A stretch of 14,583 nt of DNA, taken from Chloroflexota bacterium. GTDB lineage: Bacteria > Chloroflexota > Dehalococcoidia > UBA1151. The notes below the pieces were generated by a model that saw only the letters and a program-made list of their open reading frames with translations, was not told the origin of the DNA and did no database searches. The position numbers and the translations under genes were made by a program. The DNA lies in assembly GCA_022561735.1 (NCBI GenBank), contig JADFQR010000004.1, positions 1 to 14,583 of the forward strand, written 5' to 3'. Of the stretch, positions 5,923 to 13,604 are shown one piece after another (positions within the stretch are counted from its first letter, which is position 1; each line of letters starts with the position of its first letter).

Positions 5923-8900
5923 ATGTACTTCGACCTTCGACTCTGGGCGCTCACGAGTGGCGTCAGGCTTCGCATTGCATGGGCCGTGTTCATCGGCCTT
6001 TTAACCGCCGCCGCGGGCGTGGCGCGGCTGGCCCTCCTTGGATGGCTGCTCGCCGAGGTGTTCGATGGCCGGGGGTCCGGCTCGCTGGCGATTCCCCTCG
6101 CCGGGGTTGGCGGGGTGGTGATCCTCCGGGGTGCGCTCCAGTACTACAAGGAGATGGTGTCGCACCAGACAGCGGCGCGCGTCCAGTTAGCGCTGCGGGC
6201 GAACCTGCACGAAAAGACGATGGAGCTTGGCCCGTCGTACTTCAATCAGCAGCGTACGGGCGACACGGTGCTGACGCTTGTCGACGGCGTGGAGCAGCTT
6301 GAGACCTTCTTCGGCCAGTACCTGCCGCAGTTCTTCATCGCCCTGCTGACCCCGGTCGGCGTTTTCGTGTTCATGGCGTTCCTGGACATTTCAACCGCGG
6401 TGGTGTTCCTGGTTTCGGCGATCGCGGCGCTCTTCCTCCCCTCGTTGTTTCACCGTTGGAATCGGAAGAGCAGCGAGCGCCGGCGGGAGGCGTACGGCGA
6501 GTTCAGCGCCGACTTCCTGGACTCGATACAGGGACTGGCAACGTTGAAGGCGTTTGGCCAGAGCGAGGCGCGGGGCCGGATGCTGGCGGTCCGTGCGAGG
6601 GCCGTTTTCAAGAGCACGATGTGGGTGCTGGCGACGAACGCGTTTTCCGGCGGCCTGTCTATCGCCGCCATCTCGATAGGCGCAGCGGTCGCGCTCGGCT
6701 GGGGGGCGTATCGAGTCGACGCGGGCGAGCTTGAGCTGGGTATTCTGCTGGTGATCCTGATGCTGGGGGTTGAGGTGTTCCGGCCGGTGCGCGAGCTGGC
6801 ACAGCTTTTCCACCAGGGGCTTCTCGGCATTTCAGCGGCGTCCGGGGTGTTCACGTTGCAGGCGGCGCGGCCGACGGTGGTAGAGCCGAAATCGCCCGGG
6901 CATGACCTGACGGACATGAAACCCACTCTAACCTTCGAGAACGTTGTATTCGCTTACCCGGGCGGCCGGCGGCCGGCCCATGACGGCCTGACGTTTTCGG
7001 TCGCTGCGGGTGAGAAGGTCGGTCTCGTGGGGCCAAGCGGCGCGGGCAAGACGTCGGTGGTCAACCTGCTACTGCGGTTGTACGACCCGGACAACGGCCG
7101 GGTGACGATGGGCGGCGTCGATCTCCGGGAATTGTCGTTCGACCAGATACGCGGCAGCCTGGCCGTGGTGAGCCAGGACACTTACCTGTTCCACGGCACC
7201 GTCTCCGACAACCTGAAGTTCGGCAACCCGGACGCCACCCCGGAGCAGCTTGAGGATGCGGCCCGGGCCGCAAACGCTCACACCTTCATCGCCGCCCTGC
7301 CTGGCGGATACGGAACGGTTATCGGCGAGCGCGGGGTACGGCTCTCCGGCGGCCAGCGGCAGCGCATAGCGATCGCCCGCGCACTGCTGCGTGATGCGCC
7401 GATCCTTGTGCTGGACGAGGCGCTTTCCGCGGTGGACGCCGAGAACGAATACGTGATCCAGGAAGCTCTCAACCGGCTGATGGAGGGCAGGACGACACTG
7501 ATAATCGCCCACCGGCTATCGAGCGTGATCGGCGCCGATCGCATCGTGGTCATGGATGAGGGTCGCGTCGTCGAGCAGGGCTCGCACGGGGAGTTGCTGG
7601 GCGCGGGTGGTATCTATACGGCCTTGATGCGGGACCAGGTTGTGATGGCCCGGGCAGATGGGGTAAACGGAGCGTCGCCCGGGACCGGCCCTTCGAGAGC
7701 CTCAGGGCGCGGCGCTTCTCCTTCTGCGGACGGGTCCGGGCGCGGCGCTTCGGCGGGCGCGGTTGAGGTGTTCGCAAGCCAGGCGGCCGAGATGGCCCCG
7801 ACCGAGGCTATCTTGCGAGCCGAGGGGATGGGGTGGGGTGAGACGTCACGGGAGCTTTTCCGGCTGGTGGGCCCGTGGAAGGGCAAGCTCACGCTGACGT
7901 TCCTGCTGGGCGTGGCCAGGTTTGCGAGCATCATCGGCATCGGCGTGGCGTCTGCGTTGACGGTGGCGGCGGTCAAAGATGGCGATCCGTTTGGCTGGTT
8001 TCTGCTGGCGCTGGGCGTGTTCGCGCCGCTGGCGGCGATCCTGACATGGCTGGAGTCATGGGTGTCTCACGACATGGCGTTCCGCCTCCTCGCCGAGATG
8101 CGGATCGAGCTGTTCCGGAAACTCGACCAGCTCGCACCCGCCTACCTGACGCGCAGACGGACCGGTGACCTTGTCGGTATGGCGACGCAGGATGTCGAGA
8201 CGATCGAGTACTTTTTCGCGCACACAGTCGCTCCGGCGTTCGTTGCGGTGGTCGTCCCGGCCGCCGTCATGGTCGTGTTGTTTATGTTCCACCCGTTGCT
8301 CGCCCTCACGCTGGCGCCGTTCCTCGTGATCGCAGCGATAAGCCCGTTCATCTCACGCGGCCGCGTGGACCGGCTTGGCTCGCAGTCCCGGGAGGAGCTC
8401 GGGCTTATGAACGCTCACGCCGTGGACACCCTGCAGGGGTTGAGCGAGATCGTGGCGTTCCAGCGCGGGCCGGAGCGTGCGGCCGAGTTCCTGGGGCGCG
8501 CCAGGATAGCGGTCCGCGTCCGGCTATCGTTCTTCCGCGAGCTGACCCTCCAGAGGGCGTATCTAGAGATCACGATGGGGCTAGGCGGGCTGGCGATGGT
8601 GGCGGTTGGCTCGTCTCTCGTGGCAGACGGCCGGCTGGACGCCGGGCTGCTGCCGCTGGCGACGCTGCTGGCCATGGCGTCATTCCTGCCGATCTCGGAG
8701 ATATCGCATACCGCCCGCCAGCTTGCGGACACGCTCGGCGCAACCCGGCGGGTGTTCGCCGTGCACACGGAGAAGGTGGCTGTGCAGGATGGCCCGGGCG
8801 TGGCGCCAGGGAGGGTCCTTCAAGAGCCTGAGAACGTTGATGGGCGAGCGGATGCCCCGGAGGTCTCCGCCCAGCGCGTTCGCACGACGGAACTTCTCCC

Positions 8901-9744
8901 TCAACCTGACCCTCTTCCGCCGGAAGCGGGGGATGCCGGGAGAGCGCGCCATGCATCGAGCAGGCCGGCGGGAGTTGCCGCCCCGGCGCTTGAGATGGAT
9001 CGCGTTACCTTCACCTACGAGACGATGGACCGGCCCGCGCTGGACGACGTGACGTTTGAGGTAGAGGCCGGGGGTACGCTGGCGATCGTGGGGCCCTCGG
9101 GCGCCGGGAAGACGACGGCGGCGCACCTGTTCCTACGATTCTGGGACGCCGGGAGCGGAACGGTGCGCATAAACGGCGCGGATCTTCGCGATTACCGGCT
9201 CGACGATCTGAGAGATCGCATAGCGCTGGTGTCCCAGGACACCTACCTGTTCAACGCCTCGCTTCGGCAGAACGTGTTGATCGCCCGCCCGGAGGCAAGC
9301 GAAACGGAGTTGAGGACGGCGGTGGAGAGTGCAAGCCTGGCCAGTTTCGTTGACTCCCTGCCGGACGGGTTGGACACGCTTGTGGGCGAGCGCGGAACGC
9401 ACCTGTCCGGCGGTCAGCGGCAACGGGTCGCAATAGCGCGGGCGTTTTTGAAGGATGCGCCTATCCTGATCCTCGACGAGGCGACTTCCCACCTGGACGC
9501 GCTGAATGAGCGCGCCATCAGGGACGCGCTGGATGCGCTGAAGAGTGACCGGACGACGCTGGTCATCGCGCATCGGCTGTCGACGGTGAAGGACGCGGAC
9601 ATGATCGTCGTGTTGTCGGAGGGCCGGGTCGCCGAGACGGGCACGCACGACGAGCTGATGCGTGAAAGCGGTCTTTACGCGCAACTGGTAGCGACACAAC
9701 TGGGCGCGGGGGTCGCGGCCGGGGATCAGGGCTGGGCGCGGTGA
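5923..9744 (+). CDS. Fused double ABC exporter (TMD-NBD-TMD-NBD)
   Basis: A 1273-residue protein with two complete type-IV ABC exporter halves in one chain. Half 1: membrane domain about 1-325, NBD from 334 with Walker A GPSGAGKT (370-377), Q-loop VSQDTYLF, signature LSGGQ (474-478), Walker B with Asp498/Glu499 and His530. Half 2: membrane domain from about 636 to 945, NBD from 1021 with Walker A GPSGAGKT (1057-1064), LSGGQ (1161-1165), Asp1185/Glu1186 and His1217. Both ATP sites keep the catalytic Glu and the switch His, so both look active, unlike many asymmetric exporters. Related two-gene systems (CydDC-like, MsbA/LmrA-like multidrug exporters) exist, but the substrate is not deducible. 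The linker between halves (about 575-635) and the TMD2-NBD2 linker (about 953-1020) are long and contain copies of intergenic repeats. The MFS gene lies upstream in the same direction. Confidence 0.95.
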   Translation: MYFDLRLWALTSGVRLRIAWAVFIGLLTAAAGVARLALLGWLLAEVFDGRGSGSLAIPLAGVGGVVILRGALQYYKEMVSHQTAARVQLALRANLHEKTMELGPSYFNQQRTGDTVLTLVDGVEQLETFFGQYLPQFFIALLTPVGVFVFMAFLDISTAVVFLVSAIAALFLPSLFHRWNRKSSERRREAYGEFSADFLDSIQGLATLKAFGQSEARGRMLAVRARAVFKSTMWVLATNAFSGGLSIAAISIGAAVALGWGAYRVDAGELELGILLVILMLGVEVFRPVRELAQLFHQGLLGISAASGVFTLQAARPTVVEPKSPGHDLTDMKPTLTFENVVFAYPGGRRPAHDGLTFSVAAGEKVGLVGPSGAGKTSVVNLLLRLYDPDNGRVTMGGVDLRELSFDQIRGSLAVVSQDTYLFHGTVSDNLKFGNPDATPEQLEDAARAANAHTFIAALPGGYGTVIGERGVRLSGGQRQRIAIARALLRDAPILVLDEALSAVDAENEYVIQEALNRLMEGRTTLIIAHRLSSVIGADRIVVMDEGRVVEQGSHGELLGAGGIYTALMRDQVVMARADGVNGASPGTGPSRASGRGASPSADGSGRGASAGAVEVFASQAAEMAPTEAILRAEGMGWGETSRELFRLVGPWKGKLTLTFLLGVARFASIIGIGVASALTVAAVKDGDPFGWFLLALGVFAPLAAILTWLESWVSHDMAFRLLAEMRIELFRKLDQLAPAYLTRRRTGDLVGMATQDVETIEYFFAHTVAPAFVAVVVPAAVMVVLFMFHPLLALTLAPFLVIAAISPFISRGRVDRLGSQSREELGLMNAHAVDTLQGLSEIVAFQRGPERAAEFLGRARIAVRVRLSFFRELTLQRAYLEITMGLGGLAMVAVGSSLVADGRLDAGLLPLATLLAMASFLPISEISHTARQLADTLGATRRVFAVHTEKVAVQDGPGVAPGRVLQEPENVDGRADAPEVSAQRVRTTELLPQPDPLPPEAGDAGRARHASSRPAGVAAPALEMDRVTFTYETMDRPALDDVTFEVEAGGTLAIVGPSGAGKTTAAHLFLRFWDAGSGTVRINGADLRDYRLDDLRDRIALVSQDTYLFNASLRQNVLIARPEASETELRTAVESASLASFVDSLPDGLDTLVGERGTHLSGGQRQRVAIARAFLKDAPILILDEATSHLDALNERAIRDALDALKSDRTTLVIAHRLSTVKDADMIVVLSEGRVAETGTHDELMRESGLYAQLVATQLGAGVAAGDQGWAR
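7687..7712 (+). repeat. Repeat A core inside ABC exporter, linker 1
   Basis: Matches copy 1 of repeat A at 24 of 26 positions and shares an 18-nt exact run with 10021-10038. It is read in frame as GPSRASGRG in the low-complexity linker joining the two transporter halves. Confidence 0.85.
8814..8842 (+). repeat. Degenerate repeat A inside ABC exporter, linker 2
   Basis: Agrees with copy 1 (1505-1533) at 20 of 29 positions without gaps, including CCTTC.AG.GCCT. It is translated in a different frame from the linker 1 copy. A repeat B-like segment follows, as in the intergenic region at 1484-1650. Confidence 0.55.
8884..8946 (+). repeat. Repeat B-like segment inside ABC exporter, linker 2
   Basis: ACGACGGAACTTCTCCCTCA (8884-8903) matches 1600-1619 at 18 of 20 positions, then continues as a degenerate CCCTCTTCCGCC..GGGAGAG form of repeat B. 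It encodes the Pro/Glu-rich linker around LLPQPDPLPPEAG. Confidence 0.65.
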
Positions 9745-9765
9745 GCGGTGGCATTCGGTAGCCAG

Positions 9766-9809
9766 CGCCCCCTCACCCCAACCCTCTCCCGCGATGGGGA
9801 GAGGGGGCA
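9766..9809 (+). terminator. Repeat B copy 2, hairpin terminator after ABC exporter
   Basis: CCCTCTCCC (9782-9790) pairs perfectly with GGGAGAGGG (9797-9805) around a 6-nt loop, 37 bp after the exporter stop. A T-rich stretch (GTTTTGTTTTC) follows about 20 nt later. The convergent position between the exporter and the recombinase fits a terminator role. It is also the cleanest copy of repeat B. Confidence 0.7.
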
Positions 9810-9885
9810 AAGGATTTCGCCGTTTTGTTTTCATTCCGGGGCGGTTTCTATGTCGCTCCGGGACCGGGTTATTTAGAACGCAGCG

Positions 9886-9938
9886 CGTAGGGGTCGATTG
9901 GTATCGACTCCGGGGGCGGATACCGATCCGCCCCTACG
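9886..9938. repeat. Repeat C: 53-bp imperfect palindrome
   Basis: Arms 9886-9911 and 9913-9938 begin and end with CGTAGGGG / CCCCTACG and share GGTATC in the middle; they pair at 19 of 26 positions. It resembles GTAGGGG..CCCCTAC hairpin repeats common between genes in Chloroflexota (recalled, not searched). It lies between convergent genes. Confidence 0.75.
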
Positions 9939-9977
9939 AGGCTTCAGACGGTACGATTTCTCCCTCACCTTGACGAT

Positions 9978-11636
9978 CTACCGGGGTCGCGTCACGGGCC
10001 GACGCTGTTGTTTGGCGTGTCCTTCGAGAGCCTCAGGGTAGCGGTGTCGCAATTCCCCGGTGGGGATCGCCGCCTTACTCTGCCCAGGTGTTGTGGCGTC
10101 GGGCGGGAACACCATGTGGACCTTGAGTTTATCTTCGGGTTCGATGTCTATACGTTCGACCAGGAGTTCCATCAGGCGCCGTTTACCGTCATCGTCCATG
10201 GTGCGAAGACCCTGAGCGACTTCAGAGCAAAAGCTTTCCACCCTTTGTAGGGATTCAGCCTCGGCAGCACTGCTGGTTCGATTCGATTCGATCGCTGCCA
10301 GTTGTCGGTCCAGTTCTGATACTTCGGCTTCAATCGTCTTCATCTCGGCGCCATATCGATCCAGATCGAGCACCTCATCAAGATATGCCTCGGTAAGACG
10401 GTCTTTACGCCGCTCAAGCGATTTAGTTGAGCTTCGGAGCCTCTGCTCCTCCATCTCTGCCCCGTCAGAAACGCCCTTTGCTTCCAGTCGCAGCCGGTAC
10501 TCGGATTCGATCAGATCCGGGCTTTGAAGCGTGTTCGAGATCGCGTCCCAGACAGACTCTTCGATCGCGTTCGCCCGGATGGAGCGGGCCATGCACTTCC
10601 TGTCATGGCCGGATACGACAGCGTCCTTGTTAGTGCATCGGTAACGGCGAACACCCATCGAGGCAGCACCCGAATACGTGCCTCCACAACCCGGGCACCG
10701 GATGAGGCCGCGCAATAGATAGGTATACCGCTTGTTGTTGCGGCGTGCGTTTTTGGCATTCCTTATCAATTGTTCCTGCGCGGCCGACCAGGTTTCCTCA
10801 CTCACAATGGCCGGTACATCGATGGTGATGTGTTCTTCTGACGGCCTTGAAATCCTTCCCGTCTTCCTGTTGTTGTACGGATCCGTGTTGATCCTCTTAC
10901 GAGGGAATACGGCGCGTGTTCGCTGGTACATGAATGCGCCCTTGTTGGCGGGGTTCTGCAGGATCCGGTTGACGGTGGTCGGCTTCCACTGCGCAGCACC
11001 ACGGGCTGTTGGGATGCTCCGGGCGTTCAATACGACCGTGATGGCCCGGGTACTCAAGCTGTCGTCCAGAAGTAGCCTGTACATCTCCCGGACCACCGAT
11101 GCTTCGAAATCGTCCAGTACAAGCGTGGCGCGAGATGAATCGGTCCGCTTGATCATTCGGAAGCCGTAGGCTGGCGATCCAGAGACGATGAACCCTTGCC
11201 TCGCCCAGTACAGCTTTCCCCGGCGTGTGCGTTCAAGGATCTTCGTCCGTTCGTACTCTGCAAAAGCACCCTGCATGTGCAACAAGAGCTTTCCTTCCGG
11301 GGTGTCATCCGCCGCTCCCGTGAGGAACACGACCTCGACGCCCTTCTGGGTGAACTCTTCGTACAGGATGATGAGCTTGGCGCCCGACGCCAGTCGGTCG
11401 GGTGCAGGAACGAATATGCGTCCGACCTCGTCGGCCGATACACGGTCCCTCAACCTGTCCAGGGCGGGACGCTCCAGCGTGTCGCGGCCGTAGCCCTCGT
11501 CGACGAACTCGACAACTGGACCTGGGCCCAGATCAGCCTGTACCGCTTGCCGGAGCTCCGCCAGTTGGCTCTGGACGGTTTCTTCCTTCTCCTGGCGCCG
11601 ACCGCTCACTCGGGCATACAGAGCGTCGATCTTCAT
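9978..11636 (-). CDS. Large serine recombinase (site-specific integrase/transposase)
   Basis: A 552-residue serine recombinase. Residues 1-145 are the resolvase-type catalytic domain: YARVSGRRQ with nucleophile Ser11 and Arg9, PDRL (Asp80, Arg81), and AEYERTKILERTRRGK (about 126-141). Residues about 150-245 form the recombinase domain (LNARSIPTARG, then TTVNRILQNPANKGAF). A zinc ribbon follows with Cys314, Cys317, Cys334 and Cys348, then a charged coiled-coil region (about 395-470). The expected second Arg of the DRLxR motif is Ser84 here. The C-terminus (533-540, YPEALEGH) is encoded by a copy of host repeat A, so the tail was probably altered after or at insertion. The start is an ATG at 11636 with a weak ribosome site. 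It probably catalyses integration, excision or transposition of the surrounding element; att sites were not identified. Confidence 0.93.
   Translation of the reverse strand: MKIDALYARVSGRRQEKEETVQSQLAELRQAVQADLGPGPVVEFVDEGYGRDTLERPALDRLRDRVSADEVGRIFVPAPDRLASGAKLIILYEEFTQKGVEVVFLTGAADDTPEGKLLLHMQGAFAEYERTKILERTRRGKLYWARQGFIVSGSPAYGFRMIKRTDSSRATLVLDDFEASVVREMYRLLLDDSLSTRAITVVLNARSIPTARGAAQWKPTTVNRILQNPANKGAFMYQRTRAVFPRKRINTDPYNNRKTGRISRPSEEHITIDVPAIVSEETWSAAQEQLIRNAKNARRNNKRYTYLLRGLIRCPGCGGTYSGAASMGVRRYRCTNKDAVVSGHDRKCMARSIRANAIEESVWDAISNTLQSPDLIESEYRLRLEAKGVSDGAEMEEQRLRSSTKSLERRKDRLTEAYLDEVLDLDRYGAEMKTIEAEVSELDRQLAAIESNRTSSAAEAESLQRVESFCSEVAQGLRTMDDDGKRRLMELLVERIDIEPEDKLKVHMVFPPDATTPGQSKAAIPTGELRHRYPEALEGHAKQQRRPVTRPR
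10019..10044 (-). repeat. Repeat A core at 3' end of recombinase gene
   Basis: The 18 nt at 10021-10038 are identical to 7690-7707. On the coding (minus) strand the repeat supplies the codons for YPEALEGH near the recombinase C-terminus, so it is read antisense relative to the exporter copies. Confidence 0.85.
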
Positions 11637-11752
11637 GACTACACCATCTTCGTTCGCTGAGTTGACCGGTCGGAAGAATTGAACGCACTTTACACCGGCG
11701 TCCCGGATATGAGCCCGCTCGGTCCAGTGGATGCGGCACCCGGTCAGGGGCG

Positions 11753-11995
11753 CTACGACGGTGGGTCGTCGAGCGTGTCTCTCGGTGCGATCCGCTTTGA
11801 ACTATCTGAATAGGAAGTTTCGATCTCATCGTCGCCTGCACGAACGAAATCGAGGATCAACGCGTACGCCCGGCTGATTCGCCGAACGGCATCGGGGTGC
11901 GGCAGGAAGACGATCTCGACTTCCCACGGCACCGGTGCATGATCCTGGAGACGTTTAGTTCCCACCCCATAATCGTGCAAAACCGGGCGATTCAA
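11753..11995 (-). CDS. Small hypothetical protein upstream of the recombinase
   Basis: An 80-residue frame on the recombinase strand, ending 117 bp before the recombinase start. The middle (EVEIVFLPHPDAVRRISRAY) alternates hydrophobic and charged residues like a folded beta-alpha unit and codon use looks coding. The tail from about residue 57 is acidic and Ser-rich. I recognise no family. The TTG at 11995 gives the longest form but lacks a Shine-Dalgarno; a GTG ten codons in is an alternative. It might be a recombination accessory or regulator, because small proteins often neighbour serine recombinases, but that is inference. It is divergent from the 405-residue gene, and the shared upstream region contains the 15-bp motif at 12006. 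Confidence 0.55.
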   Translation of the reverse strand: MNRPVLHDYGVGTKRLQDHAPVPWEVEIVFLPHPDAVRRISRAYALILDFVRAGDDEIETSYSDSSKRIAPRDTLDDPPS

Positions 11996-12005
11996 CTGGT
12001 GACGG

Positions 12006-12020
12006 TTAAGCTTTCCTTAA
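12006..12020 (+). repeat. 15-bp motif, left copy
   Basis: TTAAGCTTTCCTTAA lies between the divergent small ORF and the 405-residue gene. It recurs exactly, inverted, at 13446-13460. Each copy is itself a small dyad (TTAAG..CTTAA), so it could be an operator or an element end. Confidence 0.75.
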
Positions 12021-12053
12021 CTGGCCCCTACGCAAACTGAAAGCTCTGATGCA

Positions 12054-13271
12054 TTGACGAAAACGACGCCCAATATCCGGTCCCTGGCCGAAATCGAGAA
12101 CCGATTCGATCTATTCAAGGCGTCCGAAACCTACATAAGGTTGCAGGAAAAAGTCCTCGAGATCCTTGGACTTGATCATCCGATCACCACCTCGGAGTGG
12201 TCCAGGGAGTTCATGTCGAAGGCGTGGAGCAACACCGAGTACATGGGGTGGTGGGAGGAGATGCGCACTGAGGCCCACAAAGCAGGTCTTTCGGAATCCG
12301 TAGTCGAGTTGACGTGTCTGGTCGAGGATCTCGATCTCGGTGCCATCGTAAGAGTGCCGTCCTGGCCCACGGTGACCGTCGTGGCATCGACCAACGACCG
12401 GGAGTTCCTTGGCTGTCTTCTGTACTGGTCCATGCGGGTCGGTGCAGAGCTGGATTTGAACATCCGTGTTGCTTTTCTGGAGGGCGATCAGGAGCGCGGC
12501 ATATCGGTACAACCGTGGAGTATTCCAGAGCCAGAAAGACCACTCGATCTCTCAACGATGCCCGGGCGTGAGCAAGCACTTTCGGTGAGGATCGAGTTTC
12601 CGCCGTCGATCCCATTTGAAGAGATCGTGGACTTTGCCCGGAGGTCGAGACAGGCGGGCCGCAAAGTGTTGCGCCGACTTGGTTACGACATGTCAATCCG
12701 TGAACGTATCACGGAGGAGCCTGATCTGTACTCGGTGACGGTCGTTTCTTCTACCGACGATCCGGAGTTTATGGAACGTCTTGTTTGCAGTGCCAGAGAT
12801 GTTGGCACGGAACAGGACCTGGAGATCAAGGTTGCCTACCTGTATGGCGACGGTGCGCAGTGGAATGCTGAATCACCGGAGACATCGATTGGCACGGCGG
12901 GGACGTTAGAACTTGACGCCCGTCCACCTCGGGAAACTGCGCTCTCGATCCAGCTTTGTTTCCGACCCTCAATCACCTCAGCGGTGATCTCTGCGCTTGT
13001 CCCGCGTGCAAGGGAAGCTGGACGTGAGTTACTCCGGCGACTCGATTACCAGGTGCCGAAGCGTGAGCGTTCGTCGGGGAAGGCCGAGTTGGCAGGAGCC
13101 CTGCAGTTGCACATCCAATCACCATCGAAACGGCAAACCGGTAACATCCTCGACGACATGCTCGGCGCCGAGATCTTTGATAAATTACCGGCCCATAGGC
13201 GACGACGGCTACAGGACGAGATCAAGTCGAATCGTCACCGCCTTCGAAATCGGGCACGCCGATACGAGTAA
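12054..13271 (+). CDS. Unknown protein with two tandem 121-residue units
   Basis: A 405-residue protein that I do not recognise. Residues 106-218 and 227-339 align end to end without gaps at an offset of 121: TVTVVASTNDREF with SVTVVSSTDDPEF, DLNIRVAFLEGD with DLEIKVAYLYGD, ALSVRIEFPPSI with ALSIQLCFRPSI, and AGRKVLRRLGY with AGRELLRRLDY. Each unit looks alpha/beta, with strands (VTVV, IRVAFL, LSVRIEF) and a C-terminal basic helix. Residues 1-95 are mostly helical and acidic (EWSREF, GWWEEM). The last 30 residues are strongly basic (HRRRRLQ..RHRLRNRARR) and may bind nucleic acid. No membrane segment or signal peptide is seen. The start is a TTG at 12054; the frame has a stop upstream and no earlier start. 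It is divergent from the recombinase-side genes and flanked by the inverted 15-bp motif, which suggests cargo of a mobile element. The role is unknown. Confidence 0.8.
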   Translation: MTKTTPNIRSLAEIENRFDLFKASETYIRLQEKVLEILGLDHPITTSEWSREFMSKAWSNTEYMGWWEEMRTEAHKAGLSESVVELTCLVEDLDLGAIVRVPSWPTVTVVASTNDREFLGCLLYWSMRVGAELDLNIRVAFLEGDQERGISVQPWSIPEPERPLDLSTMPGREQALSVRIEFPPSIPFEEIVDFARRSRQAGRKVLRRLGYDMSIRERITEEPDLYSVTVVSSTDDPEFMERLVCSARDVGTEQDLEIKVAYLYGDGAQWNAESPETSIGTAGTLELDARPPRETALSIQLCFRPSITSAVISALVPRAREAGRELLRRLDYQVPKRERSSGKAELAGALQLHIQSPSKRQTGNILDDMLGAEIFDKLPAHRRRRLQDEIKSNRHRLRNRARRYE

Positions 13272-13540
13272 TAGACGGGTCAGATCTCTTCCTCGCAAGT
13301 CCCCGGTGCCGTCTGGACCCACCTGTGTCGAGACATTGATCGCCGTTGGCTGGACGCTGGTGCTGTCGCCTCGGTGACAAGGACGGGGTAGACCTCGCCC
13401 AACTGTCGAAGCGGAGCCTCGGTGACGTCGCGGGCGTTCAATTCCTTAAGGAAAGCTTAAACGCGACCGGGATAGATCGCCGTCTTGCTACGTTGGTATC
13501 TGGCGGACCTGGTCGGTTGCATGGATTGAGCCCCTGAGGG
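13272..13540. other. Intergenic region before the insertion sequence
   Basis: 269 bp between the duplicated-unit gene and the IS. It contains the right copy of the 15-bp motif and no gene I can support. A 53-codon minus-strand frame (about 13280-13441) has fair codon use but no start signal or recognisable homology. Confidence 0.5.
13446..13460 (-). repeat. 15-bp motif, right copy (inverted)
   Basis: TTAAGGAAAGCTTAA, the exact reverse complement of 12006-12020, 175 bp after the stop of the 405-residue gene. The match does not extend beyond 15 bp on either side. Confidence 0.75.
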
Positions 13541-13558
13541 GGTTCTGTCAGAACTCAG
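13541..13558 (+). repeat. IS left terminal inverted repeat
   Basis: GGTTCTGTCAGAACTCAG. It contains the internal dyad GTTCTGTCAGAAC, which the right end lacks because of the single A-to-T difference. Confidence 0.88.
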
Positions 13559-13604
13559 AACCCGGGCGGGGTAGCATCGTCAAAATCGAGACGAGGAGCT
13601 ACCG

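Noticed and set aside
9133..9834. 233-residue minus-strand frame opposite NBD2
   Set aside because: Antisense of a canonical ATPase domain, extending through the repeat B terminator.
11676..11686. GAATTGAACGC, inverted at 13434-13444, as a second element-end motif
   Set aside because: Eleven-base inverted matches are expected by chance many times in a window this size, and the spacing to the 15-bp motif differs on the two sides.
13280..13441. 53-codon minus-strand frame beginning LNARDV, resembling the LNARSI segment of the recombinase
   Set aside because: Only four residues and a 12-nt match (ATTGAACGCCCG) are shared; not enough to call a recombinase remnant.
13531..13540. CCCCTGAGGG next to the IS as a truncated repeat A
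   Set aside because: Only about eight bases agree with the reverse complement of repeat A; too short to distinguish from chance.
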